Assembly (NCBI GenBank): GCA_030323885.1
Contig: CM059190.1
Coordinates: 89,007,865-89,071,864, forward strand
Direction of reading: 5' to 3'
Source of the DNA: Branchipolynoe longqiensis
Taxonomy: Eukaryota; Annelida; Polychaeta; Phyllodocida; Polynoidae
DNA: 64,000 nucleotides
The notes under the pieces are model-generated. The model did not search any database. It was given only the letters and a program-made list of their open reading frames with translations, and was not told where the DNA came from. The translations under genes and the position numbers were made by a program. Below are positions 9,292-18,707 of the stretch, piece after piece (the stretch's first letter is position 1; every line of letters starts with the position of its first letter).

Positions 9292-10731
9292 ATGGCGTTA
9301 ACAGGATTGAAACCCCCGTCTCCTTTGAATGTGGACGAAAACATGGCCATGGAGTGGAGATCGTGGTTGCAGGCATATGAGATTTATGCAACGGCATCGG
9401 GTGCTTCGTCCAAGTCGGAAAAAGTAGAGTGCTGTGTGTTCCTTCATGTGGCTGGTCGGGACGCGCAAAAGATCCACAAAACCTTGAAGATCGATGCAGC
9501 GAACAAGGATAAAATTGGCCCTCTCATTGATGCTTTTAATGAATACTGCGAAGGTAAATCAAACATTATGGTGATTCGATACCAATTCAACTCATATAAC
9601 CAAACAAGTGAGAACATTGACGCTTACATACGAGAAGTAAAATCGTGTGTAACACATTGTTGCTATGACAATTTAGAGGAGTCCCTGTTGTGTGATAGAC
9701 TGGTGTGTGGTGTCAAAGATAATGCATTACGGAACCGTCTATTGCAAACACCGAACTTGTCGTTGGATCAATGTGTTCAAATGTGCAGATTGAGTGAACA
9801 TAAAGCGGCGCAATTAGTGAATACCGATGTTAGCTCAGAAGAGGGCGTGGCCAGCATTTCTTCTACCAACGGGCGTCGCCATGGTGAAATGACGCGCCCG
9901 TCGCAGCATTGGACACCGCCCACGTCAATGAGGTTTCGACAAGCAAGACAACAATCCAGTCAGTGCGATAAATGCGGTTATAATCATCAAAAAGGAAATT
10001 GTCCGGCTCGAGGCAAAGAGTGTGATAGTTGCCACAAGCTGGGTCACTTTCGTAAAGTTTGCCGAGCACGTATGACAAATGCTGTGCCAGTTAATGAGGT
10101 ACATGTTGACCCTAGTAACCTTGATGACGTGCAAGAGGATATAGGTCAAGTTTATGATTTGTTCGTCGGGGCATTGTACAGCAACACAAACAAGGGACCT
10201 GGATTGTGGTACACAACGGTGACCATTGGCGATGTTGAAGTATCTTTCAAGATGGATACGGGTTCGGAGGCAAACATTCTGCCTTTGGATGTATACCGCA
10301 AGCTGATAAACGTTGTATTGAAGCCTTCCAAGTGTCATCTCGTAACATACAACGGTGATCGCATCATACCAGCGGGAGAGATTCATCTAGACGTAAATGG
10401 AAAACAGCTAAAGTTTCAAGTGACAGAGGCAGGGAGCGCTATCCTGGGGAAAGTAGCATGTGTTGATTTAGGACTGATCGCTCGTGTTGATGTTGTTCAA
10501 GACAAATTGGATGGATCTAAGGCACAGGACATGGTAAATAAATATTCAGACGTCTTTGTTGGTCTAGGCCTGATAAAAGTAAATGCTATTATACATGTTG
10601 ACGCATCTGTACCTCCTGTCATTGACCCTCCACGTAGGATACCTGTGTCTATTACAGATGATGTTAGGCAAGAACTAGACCGCATGTTAAAATTAGGTGT
10701 AATTGTTAGGGAGGAGGAACCAGCTCTATAA
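9292..10731 (+). CDS. gag-pro: Gypsy Gag-protease (with start of pol), 479 aa
   Basis: Gag packages the element RNA in cytoplasmic particles and the aspartic protease processes the polyprotein. The ATG at 9292 is the first after the primer-binding site. Residues 1-200 form a capsid-type Gag region. Residues 225-237 (CDKCGYNHQKGNC) and 244-257 (CDSCHKLGHFRKVC) are two zinc knuckles, the first with one residue fewer between the second Cys and the His. The protease active site is DTGS at residues 322-325. The protein runs on towards the RT N-terminus (VIVREEEPA) and stops at 10729-10731, where a small deletion appears to have shifted the frame. The downstream pol resumes in this same frame, so gag-pro-pol was probably one continuous polyprotein. 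Confidence 0.92.
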   Translation: MALTGLKPPSPLNVDENMAMEWRSWLQAYEIYATASGASSKSEKVECCVFLHVAGRDAQKIHKTLKIDAANKDKIGPLIDAFNEYCEGKSNIMVIRYQFNSYNQTSENIDAYIREVKSCVTHCCYDNLEESLLCDRLVCGVKDNALRNRLLQTPNLSLDQCVQMCRLSEHKAAQLVNTDVSSEEGVASISSTNGRRHGEMTRPSQHWTPPTSMRFRQARQQSSQCDKCGYNHQKGNCPARGKECDSCHKLGHFRKVCRARMTNAVPVNEVHVDPSNLDDVQEDIGQVYDLFVGALYSNTNKGPGLWYTTVTIGDVEVSFKMDTGSEANILPLDVYRKLINVVLKPSKCHLVTYNGDRIIPAGEIHLDVNGKQLKFQVTEAGSAILGKVACVDLGLIARVDVVQDKLDGSKAQDMVNKYSDVFVGLGLIKVNAIIHVDASVPPVIDPPRRIPVSITDDVRQELDRMLKLGVIVREEEPAL

Positions 10732-10785
10732 CCATTGTAAGGAAGCCAGGCAAGATTAGAATTTGTTTAGACCCGACAAAATTGA
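10725..10785 (+). pseudogene. Out-of-frame RT N-terminal segment between two lesions
   Basis: These ~60 bases encode recognisable RT sequence (SITIVRKPGK, IRICLDP) but in frame 3, while the frames on both sides are frame 1. A few residues usual at each edge are missing, which suggests two short deletions of lengths not divisible by three, one near 10723 and one near 10785. Together they abolish a continuous pol. Confidence 0.75.
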
Positions 10786-10824
10786 ACACGTGGCCCATAT
10801 CCGATACGTACAGTTGAGGAGGTT

Positions 10825-13182
10825 GTGTCTCAAATACACGGATCAAAATCTTTCTCCGTATTGGATGCCAATAGCGGTTACTGGCAAGTAGAGCTAGATC
10901 AAAATAGTTCAAAACTGTGTACCTTTAATACCCCATGGGGCAGATTCCGTTACACCAGGTTGCCGTTTGGGATCAAAACAGCAGGTGACATTTTCATAAA
11001 AGAGATGAATGACATGTTACAAGATATAAAAGGGGTTCATGTAATTTCAGACGATATCTTGGTCCATGGCAGAACCGTACATGAACACAATGAACGCCTA
11101 GAGGCGGTATTATCCCGTGCCAGGGAGATGAATCTTAAATTAAATCCAAAAAAGTCGAAGATTTGCCAAACCAGTGTTAATTATGTAGGACATGTAATAA
11201 CTGCTGATGGATTAAAACCTAATGAAGAACGCGTACAGGCAATTTTAGACATGCCGGATCCAACTGACAAACCTGCCATACAAAGATTCTTAGGCATGAT
11301 TGGTTATGTCGGCAAATTCATAAATAACATGGCAGAAATAACTAAACCTTTGCGGACAGTCATAAAGAAAAATGTAGCCTGGCATTGGGATGATCCGCAG
11401 ATAACAGCGTTTAAGAAACTAAAACAATTGTTAAGGGATGCACCTATCTTAAAGTATTTTGATTGTAAAGAACAAATAACATTGCAAGTGGATGCGTCCA
11501 AGTATGGGTTAGGGGCTACTCTTCTCCAGAATGACCAACCATTTGCAATGGCTTCCAAGGCTTTAGATGATTGTCAAGCCAGTTATGCCGTTATAGAGAA
11601 GGAACTCCTTGCCATCTGTTTTGGATGTAAAAAGTTTCACATTTATGGTAATAGTATAATCGTGCAAACAGATCATAAACCACTAGAATCTATTATGCTA
11701 AAGCCCATACATGAACTATCGGCACGGATGCAGCGCATGCGGATGAGGTTGCAAAATTATAATTTAAAAGTAGTCTACACTAAGGGATCAACCCTTTATT
11801 TTGCAGATACTTTGTCCAGGGCACACACATCTAGCATAGAGCCAAACGACCTCTTCGATAAAGACGTTTCGGTGGCTTCCGTGGATGTTGATAAGGATAT
11901 AGTGCAACAGGTTAGATCAGCAACCAAGATGGACAAAACATTGCAGGAAATCATACGTTTGACTCTGAATGGTTGGCCAGACAATAACAAAAAGGTATCC
12001 CCAAATATCAGGCGGTTCTATACTTACAGTAGAGACATGACTTACTCTGATGGTTTACTATTTAAGGGTTTACAGATTGTTATTCCTAGGACATTGCAAC
12101 AGGATGTGTTAAATAAGCTCCATGAATCGCACTTAGGAATCATCAAGTGTAAGCAATTGGCGAGAGACATGGTTTTCTGGCCTGGGATGAACGCTCAAAT
12201 AGAAGAAAAAATTGCCAGGTGTCCGATTTGTCAAGAGTTCAGAAATGCGCCCCATAATGAACCTATGATAAATCACCCGATAATAGACATCCCATTTTAC
12301 AAGATAGGGGTGGACTTATGTCATGTAAATGATTTAAATTATTTGATCATTGTTGATTATTATACAAAATTCCCAGAGGTTATACATATGCATGAGACTA
12401 CAAGCAAAGCTGTTATAGTTGCTCTAAAACAGACATTTGCTAGATACGGTATACCAAGGTATGTTGTGTCCGACAATGGGCCTCAATTCAAAAGTATGGA
12501 ATATCACAATTTCTCTAACAATTATGGCTTTGAACCTATTTATACTAACCCAATGCATTCGCAAAGCAATGGCCAAGCTGAACGGTTTGTACAAACAGTA
12601 AAAAATATATTAAAAAAGGCAAAAACGAGTAATGGTGATATGTATTTGGGCCTGTTGAATTACCGGAACACTACAGTACAAGGTATGGGGGCGTCTCCAT
12701 CACAATTACTAATGTCTCGCAGATTGAGGACCCGAGTGCCTATGTTAGATGTTCGTCTTAGACCCCGACTGCAACCATCTAAATTGACTTTGTTGAAACA
12801 GGTTCAATCAAATCAAAAACGGTATTTTGATAAACGAGCTGGAAAACCGCTAAAAAAGCTTCAGACAGGTGATATCATAAAATATAAGGATCACAAAAAT
12901 GAATGGAGGGCTGGTAAAATCGTACAAAATAATACGCCTGGACCCAGAGACTATAGAATCGTGAACAATGACAACACAGGGGTACATCGTAACCGAAAGT
13001 TCATATTTAAATGTCCCCCTCCCAATAAAAATATAATGAACAACGATAAACCAGCTCAATTGGAAATTAATAAAGAAAATATGTCCAACACACAGACAGT
13101 GAGGAATGGCATAAAGCGGACATATCAGACACATTACGGTCGGCGTATTCAACAACCAAAAAGGTTGGGTTTTCTTGCATAA
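10825..13182 (+). CDS. pol: Gypsy Pol: reverse transcriptase, RNase H, integrase (785 aa)
   Basis: The enzyme copies the RNA into cDNA and integrates it. The start given is the first ATG after the lesions; the open frame begins at about 10786, inside the RT. RT: YWQVELD, FRYTRLPFGI and the active site VISDDI (Asp 76-77; SDD where many relatives have YxDD). RNase H: Asp 223 (QVDASKYGLG), QTDHKPL with Asp 283, ADTLSR with Asp 328. Integrase: zinc domain His 433 and 436 with Cys 466 and 469, then core Asp 497, Asp 550 (SDNGPQF) and Glu 586 (GQAERF), a DD35E spacing. The C-terminus is basic with a GPRDYRI motif resembling the GPY/F module. No chromodomain is seen. The lineage looks Mag-like, from general resemblance only. 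Confidence 0.93.
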   Translation: MSQIHGSKSFSVLDANSGYWQVELDQNSSKLCTFNTPWGRFRYTRLPFGIKTAGDIFIKEMNDMLQDIKGVHVISDDILVHGRTVHEHNERLEAVLSRAREMNLKLNPKKSKICQTSVNYVGHVITADGLKPNEERVQAILDMPDPTDKPAIQRFLGMIGYVGKFINNMAEITKPLRTVIKKNVAWHWDDPQITAFKKLKQLLRDAPILKYFDCKEQITLQVDASKYGLGATLLQNDQPFAMASKALDDCQASYAVIEKELLAICFGCKKFHIYGNSIIVQTDHKPLESIMLKPIHELSARMQRMRMRLQNYNLKVVYTKGSTLYFADTLSRAHTSSIEPNDLFDKDVSVASVDVDKDIVQQVRSATKMDKTLQEIIRLTLNGWPDNNKKVSPNIRRFYTYSRDMTYSDGLLFKGLQIVIPRTLQQDVLNKLHESHLGIIKCKQLARDMVFWPGMNAQIEEKIARCPICQEFRNAPHNEPMINHPIIDIPFYKIGVDLCHVNDLNYLIIVDYYTKFPEVIHMHETTSKAVIVALKQTFARYGIPRYVVSDNGPQFKSMEYHNFSNNYGFEPIYTNPMHSQSNGQAERFVQTVKNILKKAKTSNGDMYLGLLNYRNTTVQGMGASPSQLLMSRRLRTRVPMLDVRLRPRLQPSKLTLLKQVQSNQKRYFDKRAGKPLKKLQTGDIIKYKDHKNEWRAGKIVQNNTPGPRDYRIVNNDNTGVHRNRKFIFKCPPPNKNIMNNDKPAQLEINKENMSNTQTVRNGIKRTYQTHYGRRIQQPKRLGFLA

Positions 13183-13549
13183 ATAGACTTTAAGTTAACT
13201 CAAGATTAATTATCCTGTTGGGATAAATGTATTGCCATAAAAGAGCAATGAAGATAGTGCCGATCACATGTGTTAAGTGCACTACTAGTATGTGTGTTCA
13301 TAGCTTATCAATATGAGTATCAATAACATGTCCTTTGCATGTTGCCAATTTTCCATTGTTGATTAAGGTGGCGTGCAAAAATATGGATGTTAAATGTGTT
13401 ATAATATCTATACCATAAGGCCATACGGATAAGTAAAGGATTCATAGATTAGGCTAGGTAAAGTAGTTATTAAATTTAAGACACTCTTGTTCTGTTACAT
13501 TCCTCAATATCAGTATGAGGAAATACATCATTATAATAAGTGTTTCCAT
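13183..13549 (+). other. Gypsy 3' untranslated region
   Basis: AT-rich, with no open frame of note and no envelope gene between pol and the polypurine tract. Confidence 0.7.
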
Positions 13550-13559
13550 GGAAAGGAGA
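13550..13559 (+). promoter_or_regulatory. Gypsy polypurine tract
   Basis: GGAAAGGAGA ends exactly at the base before the 3' LTR, as expected for the plus-strand primer. Confidence 0.85.
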
Positions 13560-13684
13560 TGTCATGTATCTGTGTCATCGGTAACCATGACGTAACGATG
13601 ACGTCACGTACAGATATGCTAGGATGAGGTAAGATAAATAAACAGTTCGATAACGCAGCTCAAGGTGTTCGCTCGTACATTACA
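13560..13684 (+). repeat. Gypsy 3' LTR
   Basis: 125 bp, one difference from the 5' LTR. Its AATAAA is at 13637-13642. It is followed by the right copy of the CGGTG target duplication (13685-13689). Confidence 0.95.
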
Positions 13685-13689
13685 CGGTG

Positions 13690-15100
13690 GACCTCAGGGG
13701 CGCGGAGGAGGCAGAGGCCATTGGTGGCCCGGGCGTAGGCCACGAACCACCTGAGGTCCCGGAGGGCGTCGTCCCCGAGGGTGATGGAGGCGGCTCCGTA
13801 GCAGGTGCGGAGAGCGGCGAGGAGGCGGGCCATGAACTTCCTCGCGGGGAGGACACAGCTCCCCACGTGATTGAGGCGCTGGAGGGCACTGCAGATCGCG
13901 GTGCCCGAGGGTCGGGTGGGCGACCCGGGCCTCGCAGTCCCGGATGAGGTCGTCGACCTTGTCGGATGCGATGCGGATGGTCACGGCCTCACTGTCGATG
14001 GCGAAGCCTAGCCAGGTGAGGCGGACCACAGGGGGGTGGCACTTCCCGGGGGCGACCACCAGGCCGAGGGCCCCGGTGAGGGCGATGAATGCGTCGAAGG
14101 CCTGGCGGGCCCTCAGGAAGGTGCGCTCGCACCCGACAAAGTCGTCCACATAGACGAGGGCATGGAAGCCCTCGCGGCGGAGGACCCAGGCGACTGCGGA
14201 GGTGACTCGGACGCAGGCGGCCCCGGAGGAGCGGCAACCGAAGGGAAGGGCGAGGTCGACGTAGGTCGCGCCGTCGAGGGTGATTCCGTAGAGAGGGCAG
14301 GAGAGGGGGTCGGCCCGGAGCTGACGGTAGGCGCGGGAGATATCCGCCGTCCAGGTGTAAGCTCCGGGGCCCTCTCTGACGAGGCGGCGGCCCACGTCGG
14401 CGACACTGGGGAGGGTATAGGCGTGGGGGGTTCCGAGGAACTCGCGCCTGGGGATGCCAGCGTTGACGCTGCAGCCTGGGGGGTATGAGAGGTCAACGAT
14501 GACCCGCCTCTTGCCCGGGTCGGATTTGGGGCGGGTCATCATGGGGGAGACCTGGGCCCAGGGGGTGAAGGGGGGGGCGAGGAAGGGGCCGGCGAGGGCG
14601 CCCTGGGCGAGCTCAGTGGTTATGAATTCGCGGAGGTGGGCCTGGTGCTCGGGGGCTTCACGGTGATTGGTGTAGGTAGGGCGGGGGGGTGCTGGCAGAG
14701 TAGTTGGCGGGGAAGCCAAACTCGAGGAGGTCGACGAGGTCGCCGTCGTGGTATCCGTGGAGGCGGGCGCGCCAGGCTGGGATGTGGAGGCCTGAGGGGA
14801 GGGGGATGCGGGCGGCCAAAAAATTAGGTAGGCCCGCGATCCGGTGGGCGTCGTAGGCCCGGGAGAAGGTGGGGTAGCGGTCCCAGGCGGGGGCGGAGAG
14901 GTGGGGCCATATGGCGAGGAGGGTGGGGCAGTATTGGTGGGGGGAGGGGCCGCATGAGGGGGCGGCGGGGAGGGTGTCCTGAATGTCAGGATCGACGACG
15001 TCGGCGATGGGTTCGCCTAAGTCGCCGAGGGGGGGCGGGGGGGGGTCAGGGGAGGGTTCAGGGGAGGGGAAGGGGGAGGAGGCGCGGTTGTCGTGAAGGA
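13690..15100 (-). pseudogene. Reverse transcriptase of the Ngaro-like element, two frameshifts
   Basis: The RT copies the element RNA. In order: a linker ending in LLEFGFPANYS (typical of DIRS-type pol), then TNHREAPEHQAHLREFI, the fingers region KRRVIVDLSYPP, SRAYRQLRADP, LPFGCRSSGAACVRV and the catalytic YVDDF, with the thumb LTWLGFAID. A G/C homopolymer at 14683-14689 shifts the frame between the linker and the RT core. A second frameshift near 13888 moves the end (GSCVLPARKFMARLL to LLRAPEVH) into another frame. The coding sequence is cut at the Gypsy target CGGTG and continues at 9134 with RNase H. The N-terminal limit (~15100, acidic/proline-rich) is uncertain. Confidence 0.85.
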
Positions 15101-15629
15101 GAGGGAGGCGGAAGTCGGTGGTGGAGGAGGGGAGGGGGGCAAGGAGGGGAGGGGGGGAGGGGGTGAGGGGGGGAGGCCGGGGAGGTGGTGGAGGTAGGCG
15201 GTATCGCCGGGGGAGGGCGCCAGGTGGCGGCGGCGGCGGCGACGGGGTTGAGGGTGGGGGAGGGGGGGGTGGCGGGGTGGGAGTTTGGGTCGGCGCGGCG
15301 GCCGGCCGGCAGGGGAAGGGGAAGCAGGGCGAGCAGGGCGTGCAGGGCGGGCAGGGCGGGCAGGGCGAGCAGGGGCGGTGGTGGTGAAACAGTGCTGGCG
15401 GGGAGCGGGAAGGTTACGTAATGGGCTTTTGGAGGCGGCCGGTTGGCGGCGGGCGGGGGGAGGGTTACGTAACCGGCCGGAGATGAGAGACGCAGCAGCG
15501 CGGGGGGTCCCTTGGGTGTTGCGTCGGCCCGGGAGGTGGGCCGGGGGGCGCCCTGTGTGCGGGCAGAGGACTTCCGGTCGGCTGATAGCCGTTTCCGGTC
15601 TGGGGCCGTTGGGGAGGCTGCTTGTGACG
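15101..15629 (-). other. GC-rich proline-coding spacer of the Ngaro-like element
   Basis: Extremely G-rich on the plus strand with short repeats such as GGGCGAGCA and GGGCGGGCA. The long frames here consist of Pro/Arg/Ala runs on minus and Gly/Arg on plus, so I treat them as composition artefacts. It may contain the N-terminus of the RT frame. Confidence 0.5.
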
Positions 15630-17036
15630 TCAGAGGTGTGAAGGCGTCTGTGTATGATGCGGCAGATGGTCGGGGGATGTGAGGAGCCCTCCCGGGAGGG
15701 GGGTCGCCGCTGGGAGCGGTTGGTGCTCGGGTTGCGTGGAGGGGGGGCGGGGGTTGGTCCGGGCCCTCCTTGTGCGCGCCTCGCCGGAGCCGGGTGGGCA
15801 GGTCGTCGCCGACGGACTAAAAATCCGCCGAGGGGATCGCGGGGGCGGCAGAGGCGCGCTCCCGGAGGCGTTTTGTGTGCATAGTGCACTGTGCATAGTG
15901 AGGATGCGCCTGACGTTGGCGCAGTAGGCGCAGGCGTCGCGCCTCCGGGCGCCCTGCTCCCCGTGCGCCTCACCGGTGGGGGCAAGGTCGCATGAGGCAG
16001 GGTCCCGGTTCCATGCTGAGCATGGGACCCCGTAGGCCTCTCGGGTGTAGGGAGTCCTGGCATCGGTCTGGGAGGCGCGTGGTTGGGGCGCGGCCACGGC
16101 GCGGGGGGCGGCCGAGGCGCGTAGGGTGGGCGCCCTGGCGCTCGAGACGAAAGTCGCGGGGGCGGTGAGGACGTCCAGACGGACGGCATTGATGGCGATG
16201 GGGTCGAGCCATCCGTCTGGGAGGCGTCCGTCGGCCACCCACGTGAACACCGCCTCGGACCAGCGCCGGACCGTAGGCCAGGGATGGGTTACACAATCGC
16301 GCTGGACCGTGAGGTTGTGGTAGAGGAGGCCTGGGATGGAGTCCGAGGGGAAGGCGGGGTGGGACTCGAGCATCCTGAGGGCGAGGTTGTTCTCCTCCAG
16401 GGTAGCCTCTCCCTTCTTCACCGCCTTCCCCTCGGGGCCACGCTCGATGAGGTCGTGGGGGAAAACGTAGCCCTGAGGAATACCTCTGCGTCATCCCGTG
16501 TTGTGCGCCTCGGCCGACTCCAGGATCTCGTGGACGGCGTCGGCCGCGGAGGTGGGGCTGAGGTCGGTCGTGGAGGCGCCTAGAGTCCGGGAGGCGACCG
16601 CTCGCGTCGTGGGTGCAGCCCGCCTCATAGTCTGTAGGTAGAGGGGGTGGACGTCGGAGGCGGCAGGAGGCGGGGCGGCGAGGTGGCGCTGTGTCGCGGG
16701 GGCGGTGCCCGCAGCCTCGCGGGTGAGATCCTCCATAAAGACCGAGAGGCACTCCAGGGCCGACGGGGGCGGCGGGGGCGGCGCCGGCGCGGGGGCCGGG
16801 GTCGCCCCTTGGAGAACGAGGCTCTGCACTAGTCCCGTGAGGTGCTCCAGTGCGCGGGTGTTGGCGTCGATCCGCGCCTCAGCTGAGGCGCCCCGCTCCG
16901 GGGCCTCCTCCCTGGCGGCAGGCCGGGGGGAGGGGGGCGGCGAGGTCGCGGAGGCGGAGTCGGCCGTGGAGGAGGGCGGTGTGGCGGCTCCTCTCCTGGA
17001 TGCGCGGGGGGCGCGTCGGCCTCTTGTGCGCGGCAT
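15630..17036 (-). pseudogene. Gag of the Ngaro-like element with one in-frame stop
   Basis: Gag forms the particle of the element. I choose the ATG at 17036 (MPRTRGRRAPRASRRG). The open frame extends further upstream into the A1 repeat but without a likely start. The N-terminal half is Ala/Pro-rich. The conserved part begins near IPQGYVFPHDLI and includes KKGEATLEENN and WPTVRRWSEAVFTWV. A zinc-knuckle-like cluster follows (CSAWNRDPASC, a His, then CAYC), as in DIRS-group Gags. A TGA at 16491-16493 interrupts the frame, with the same frame open on both sides. This is most simply a single nonsense change (CGA to TGA). Confidence 0.75.
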
Positions 17037-17103
17037 GACTGGCGTAGGCCGGCGAAGTGAGGGTCGCGGAGGCGTGGAGGCGGCTGCAGGGGGCGAGCCA
17101 AAA

Positions 17104-17285
17104 AGAAGAAAGGAGGAGTGCGTCTGGCAGGAGATGGCGAGAGAGGGCAGAGAGGCTGCGTCATAAGGGAGGGAGAGAGGGGGGGGGTTACGCAATGCAA
17201 CGGTCGTGGGCTGGGGGGGGGGGGAGGGAGAGGGGGGGGTACTCCTCCTCCACCGCGAATCAAACGCAATGCAAGCATTACGACC
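17104..17285 (-). repeat. Split direct repeat A1 (outer 5' end)
   Basis: It matches A2 (7327-7516) up to the terminal GCAAGCATTACGACC. The next base (17286) begins unrelated AT-rich host sequence, which fixes the element's 5' end. Confidence 0.9.
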
Positions 17286-17524
17286 AATTTAAAGAAATGG
17301 GAACAGAAATGCATAAATATCTGACGGCATTTCAACCTATTAAGTATTACACAACCAACAGTTGATTTTCAGATAATATTTTTGGAGTCTTTATCATGCG
17401 GAATTATAAGTAAAACGAACACACTATCGCAATCGGTATGTGATCCTCACAAGGTAATAGATGCATTACGGGATCGTTCACCTAGCAATCCAACGATTAG
17501 TATTACTTCCGTGAATAACAATAC
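17286..17524. other. Intergenic flank, nothing recognised
   Basis: AT-rich sequence of host composition between the Ngaro-like element and the next SINE. Confidence 0.5.
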
Positions 17525-17892
17525 AATTAATGATTGGTTGGTTGTTGGAGGTTTACGTCCTGGCAACATATCAGGTCATATCAGGATAGGCATCGACTTG
17601 TGATAGTGCGCACTCATGGCGACTTTATAGTGCTGCCCCACTGGCAGACCAGGCTGCCAGCACCATGACCTGATATCCCACTCAGTCACATTATCCTGAC
17701 ACTCAACCAACCAGTCCTTGCCCTATCCTAATAAAGCTGAGCGCTTGGCTAGGAAGCAACAAGGATACATTTTTAAGTCATTGGTTTGATCGACCAGGGT
17801 TCAAACCAGTGGCTTCCAATCCCACAATCTACCAAAATGGTGGACGGACACTCAGCTTATATCGGCCATCCCGTCCGGATTAAAATTAGTGA
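17525..17892 (-). mobile_element. SINE-A copy, nearly full length
   Basis: Body and head are present on minus (head near 17820-17882, ending GGATGGCC-type sequence). Imperfect target duplications AATTAATGAT (17525-17534) and AATTAGTGAT (17883-17892) flank it. Confidence 0.8.
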
Positions 17893-18016
17893 TGTGGATA
17901 GCTGCGAAATAAGAGACGCAATCATGGAGGACATACCACCCAAAATGAAATGATTACCAACAAGAACCCAGCATTGCAAGTGACAATTTGGCAGTGATAA
18001 TGCGCAAGGCTGAGTC

Positions 18017-18358
18017 GGTAGAACGACCAGACGGGATGACCGAATGACTATGGGATTCGAATCCATGGGTTCGAATCCTGGTTGAGTCAAACCAATGACT
18101 TAAAAATGTATACTTGTCGCTTCCTAGCCAGGCGCTGTGCATCATTAGGATAGGGCAAGGACTGCATGGTTTGGCTCAATGTCAGGATACCGTGACTGAG
18201 TGCGATATCAGGTCATGGTGCCGGTGGCCTGATTTCCCAGTGGGGCAGCACTATAAAGTCACCATGAGTGCACACTGCCACAAGTCGGGACGTACCGTCC
18301 TGCTATGTCCGTAAATGTTGACAGGACGTAAAACTCCAACAACCAACTGGTAGAACGA
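18017..18358 (+). mobile_element. Full-length SINE-A with GGTAGAACGA target duplication
   Basis: The SINE (18027-18348) lies between GGTAGAACGA at 18017-18026 and 18349-18358. Head: CCAGACGGGATGACCGAATG then GGGTTCGAATCC. The body is complete and ends CCAACAACCAACT. Confidence 0.88.
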
Positions 18359-18707
18359 AGACGTCACGATTAATTGTTTGTGAAACAGTGCTGAGATAGG
18401 TAGGCGTCGTGACGACGGGATAGATCCTCGACTCGCGTACACCGACGTCAGAAATGTCAATTAAGTCACGTGACATGAACTACAGCCGCTAGTGGCCAAT
18501 ACAGTTAATCTCCCGGCACAGTCAATCGCCGGCCTCACCTAATATAGGTCAGGACGCCGTGACCTTTGAGCGAGGAGATGGCGGCCATTGAGGCATTGAA
18601 CGTCTGTGTTCTCATTGGTCGCTGTGGGATTGCGCTGTAGATGGCGCTGCGAAACCTCCCCCCCCCCCTCCCCCCCCAAACTTCCCACACACTCTCCTGC
18701 ACTTTGT
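18359..18707. other. Intergenic with a poly-C run
   Basis: Contains a C-rich run at 18658-18677. No gene or element end is recognised. Confidence 0.5.

Larger units (their letters stand above)
9135..13684 (+). mobile_element. Gypsy (Ty3-type, Metaviridae) LTR retrotransposon
   Basis: 4550 bp, bounded by 125-bp LTRs starting TGTCATGTATC and ending TACATTACA. It is flanked by CGGTG at 9130-9134 and 13685-13689. Between the LTRs lie a primer-binding site, a gag-protease frame, a pol frame in the order RT, RNase H, integrase, and a polypurine tract. That order places it in the Gypsy group. There is no envelope-like frame. The element is inserted antisense in the Ngaro-like element. The LTRs differ at a single base, so the insertion is recent, but pol is broken near 10725-10786. 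Confidence 0.95.
7096..17285 (-). mobile_element. Ngaro/PAT-like tyrosine-recombinase retrotransposon, interrupted
   Basis: The element reads right to left: A1 repeat (17285-17104), gag, proline-rich spacer, RT, RNase H, tyrosine recombinase, then B1 (7700-7517), A2 (7516-7327) and B2 (7287-7096). Split direct repeats A1...B1-A2-B2 with a tyrosine recombinase instead of an integrase define the Ngaro/PAT group of DIRS-type elements. I see neither a methyltransferase nor a hydrolase domain. Without the Gypsy insertion the element is about 5.6 kb. It is far richer in GC than its surroundings. All three coding regions carry lesions, so it is defective. Confidence 0.85.

Noticed and set aside
9863..10386. 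Minus-strand frames inside the Gypsy gag-pro
   Set aside because: Shadows of the gag-pro coding sequence; they run antisense across the zinc knuckles and protease motif.
15017..16189. 390-aa proline-rich frame on minus
   Set aside because: It overlaps the recognisable Gag in another frame and consists of Pro/Arg/Ala runs caused by GC content.
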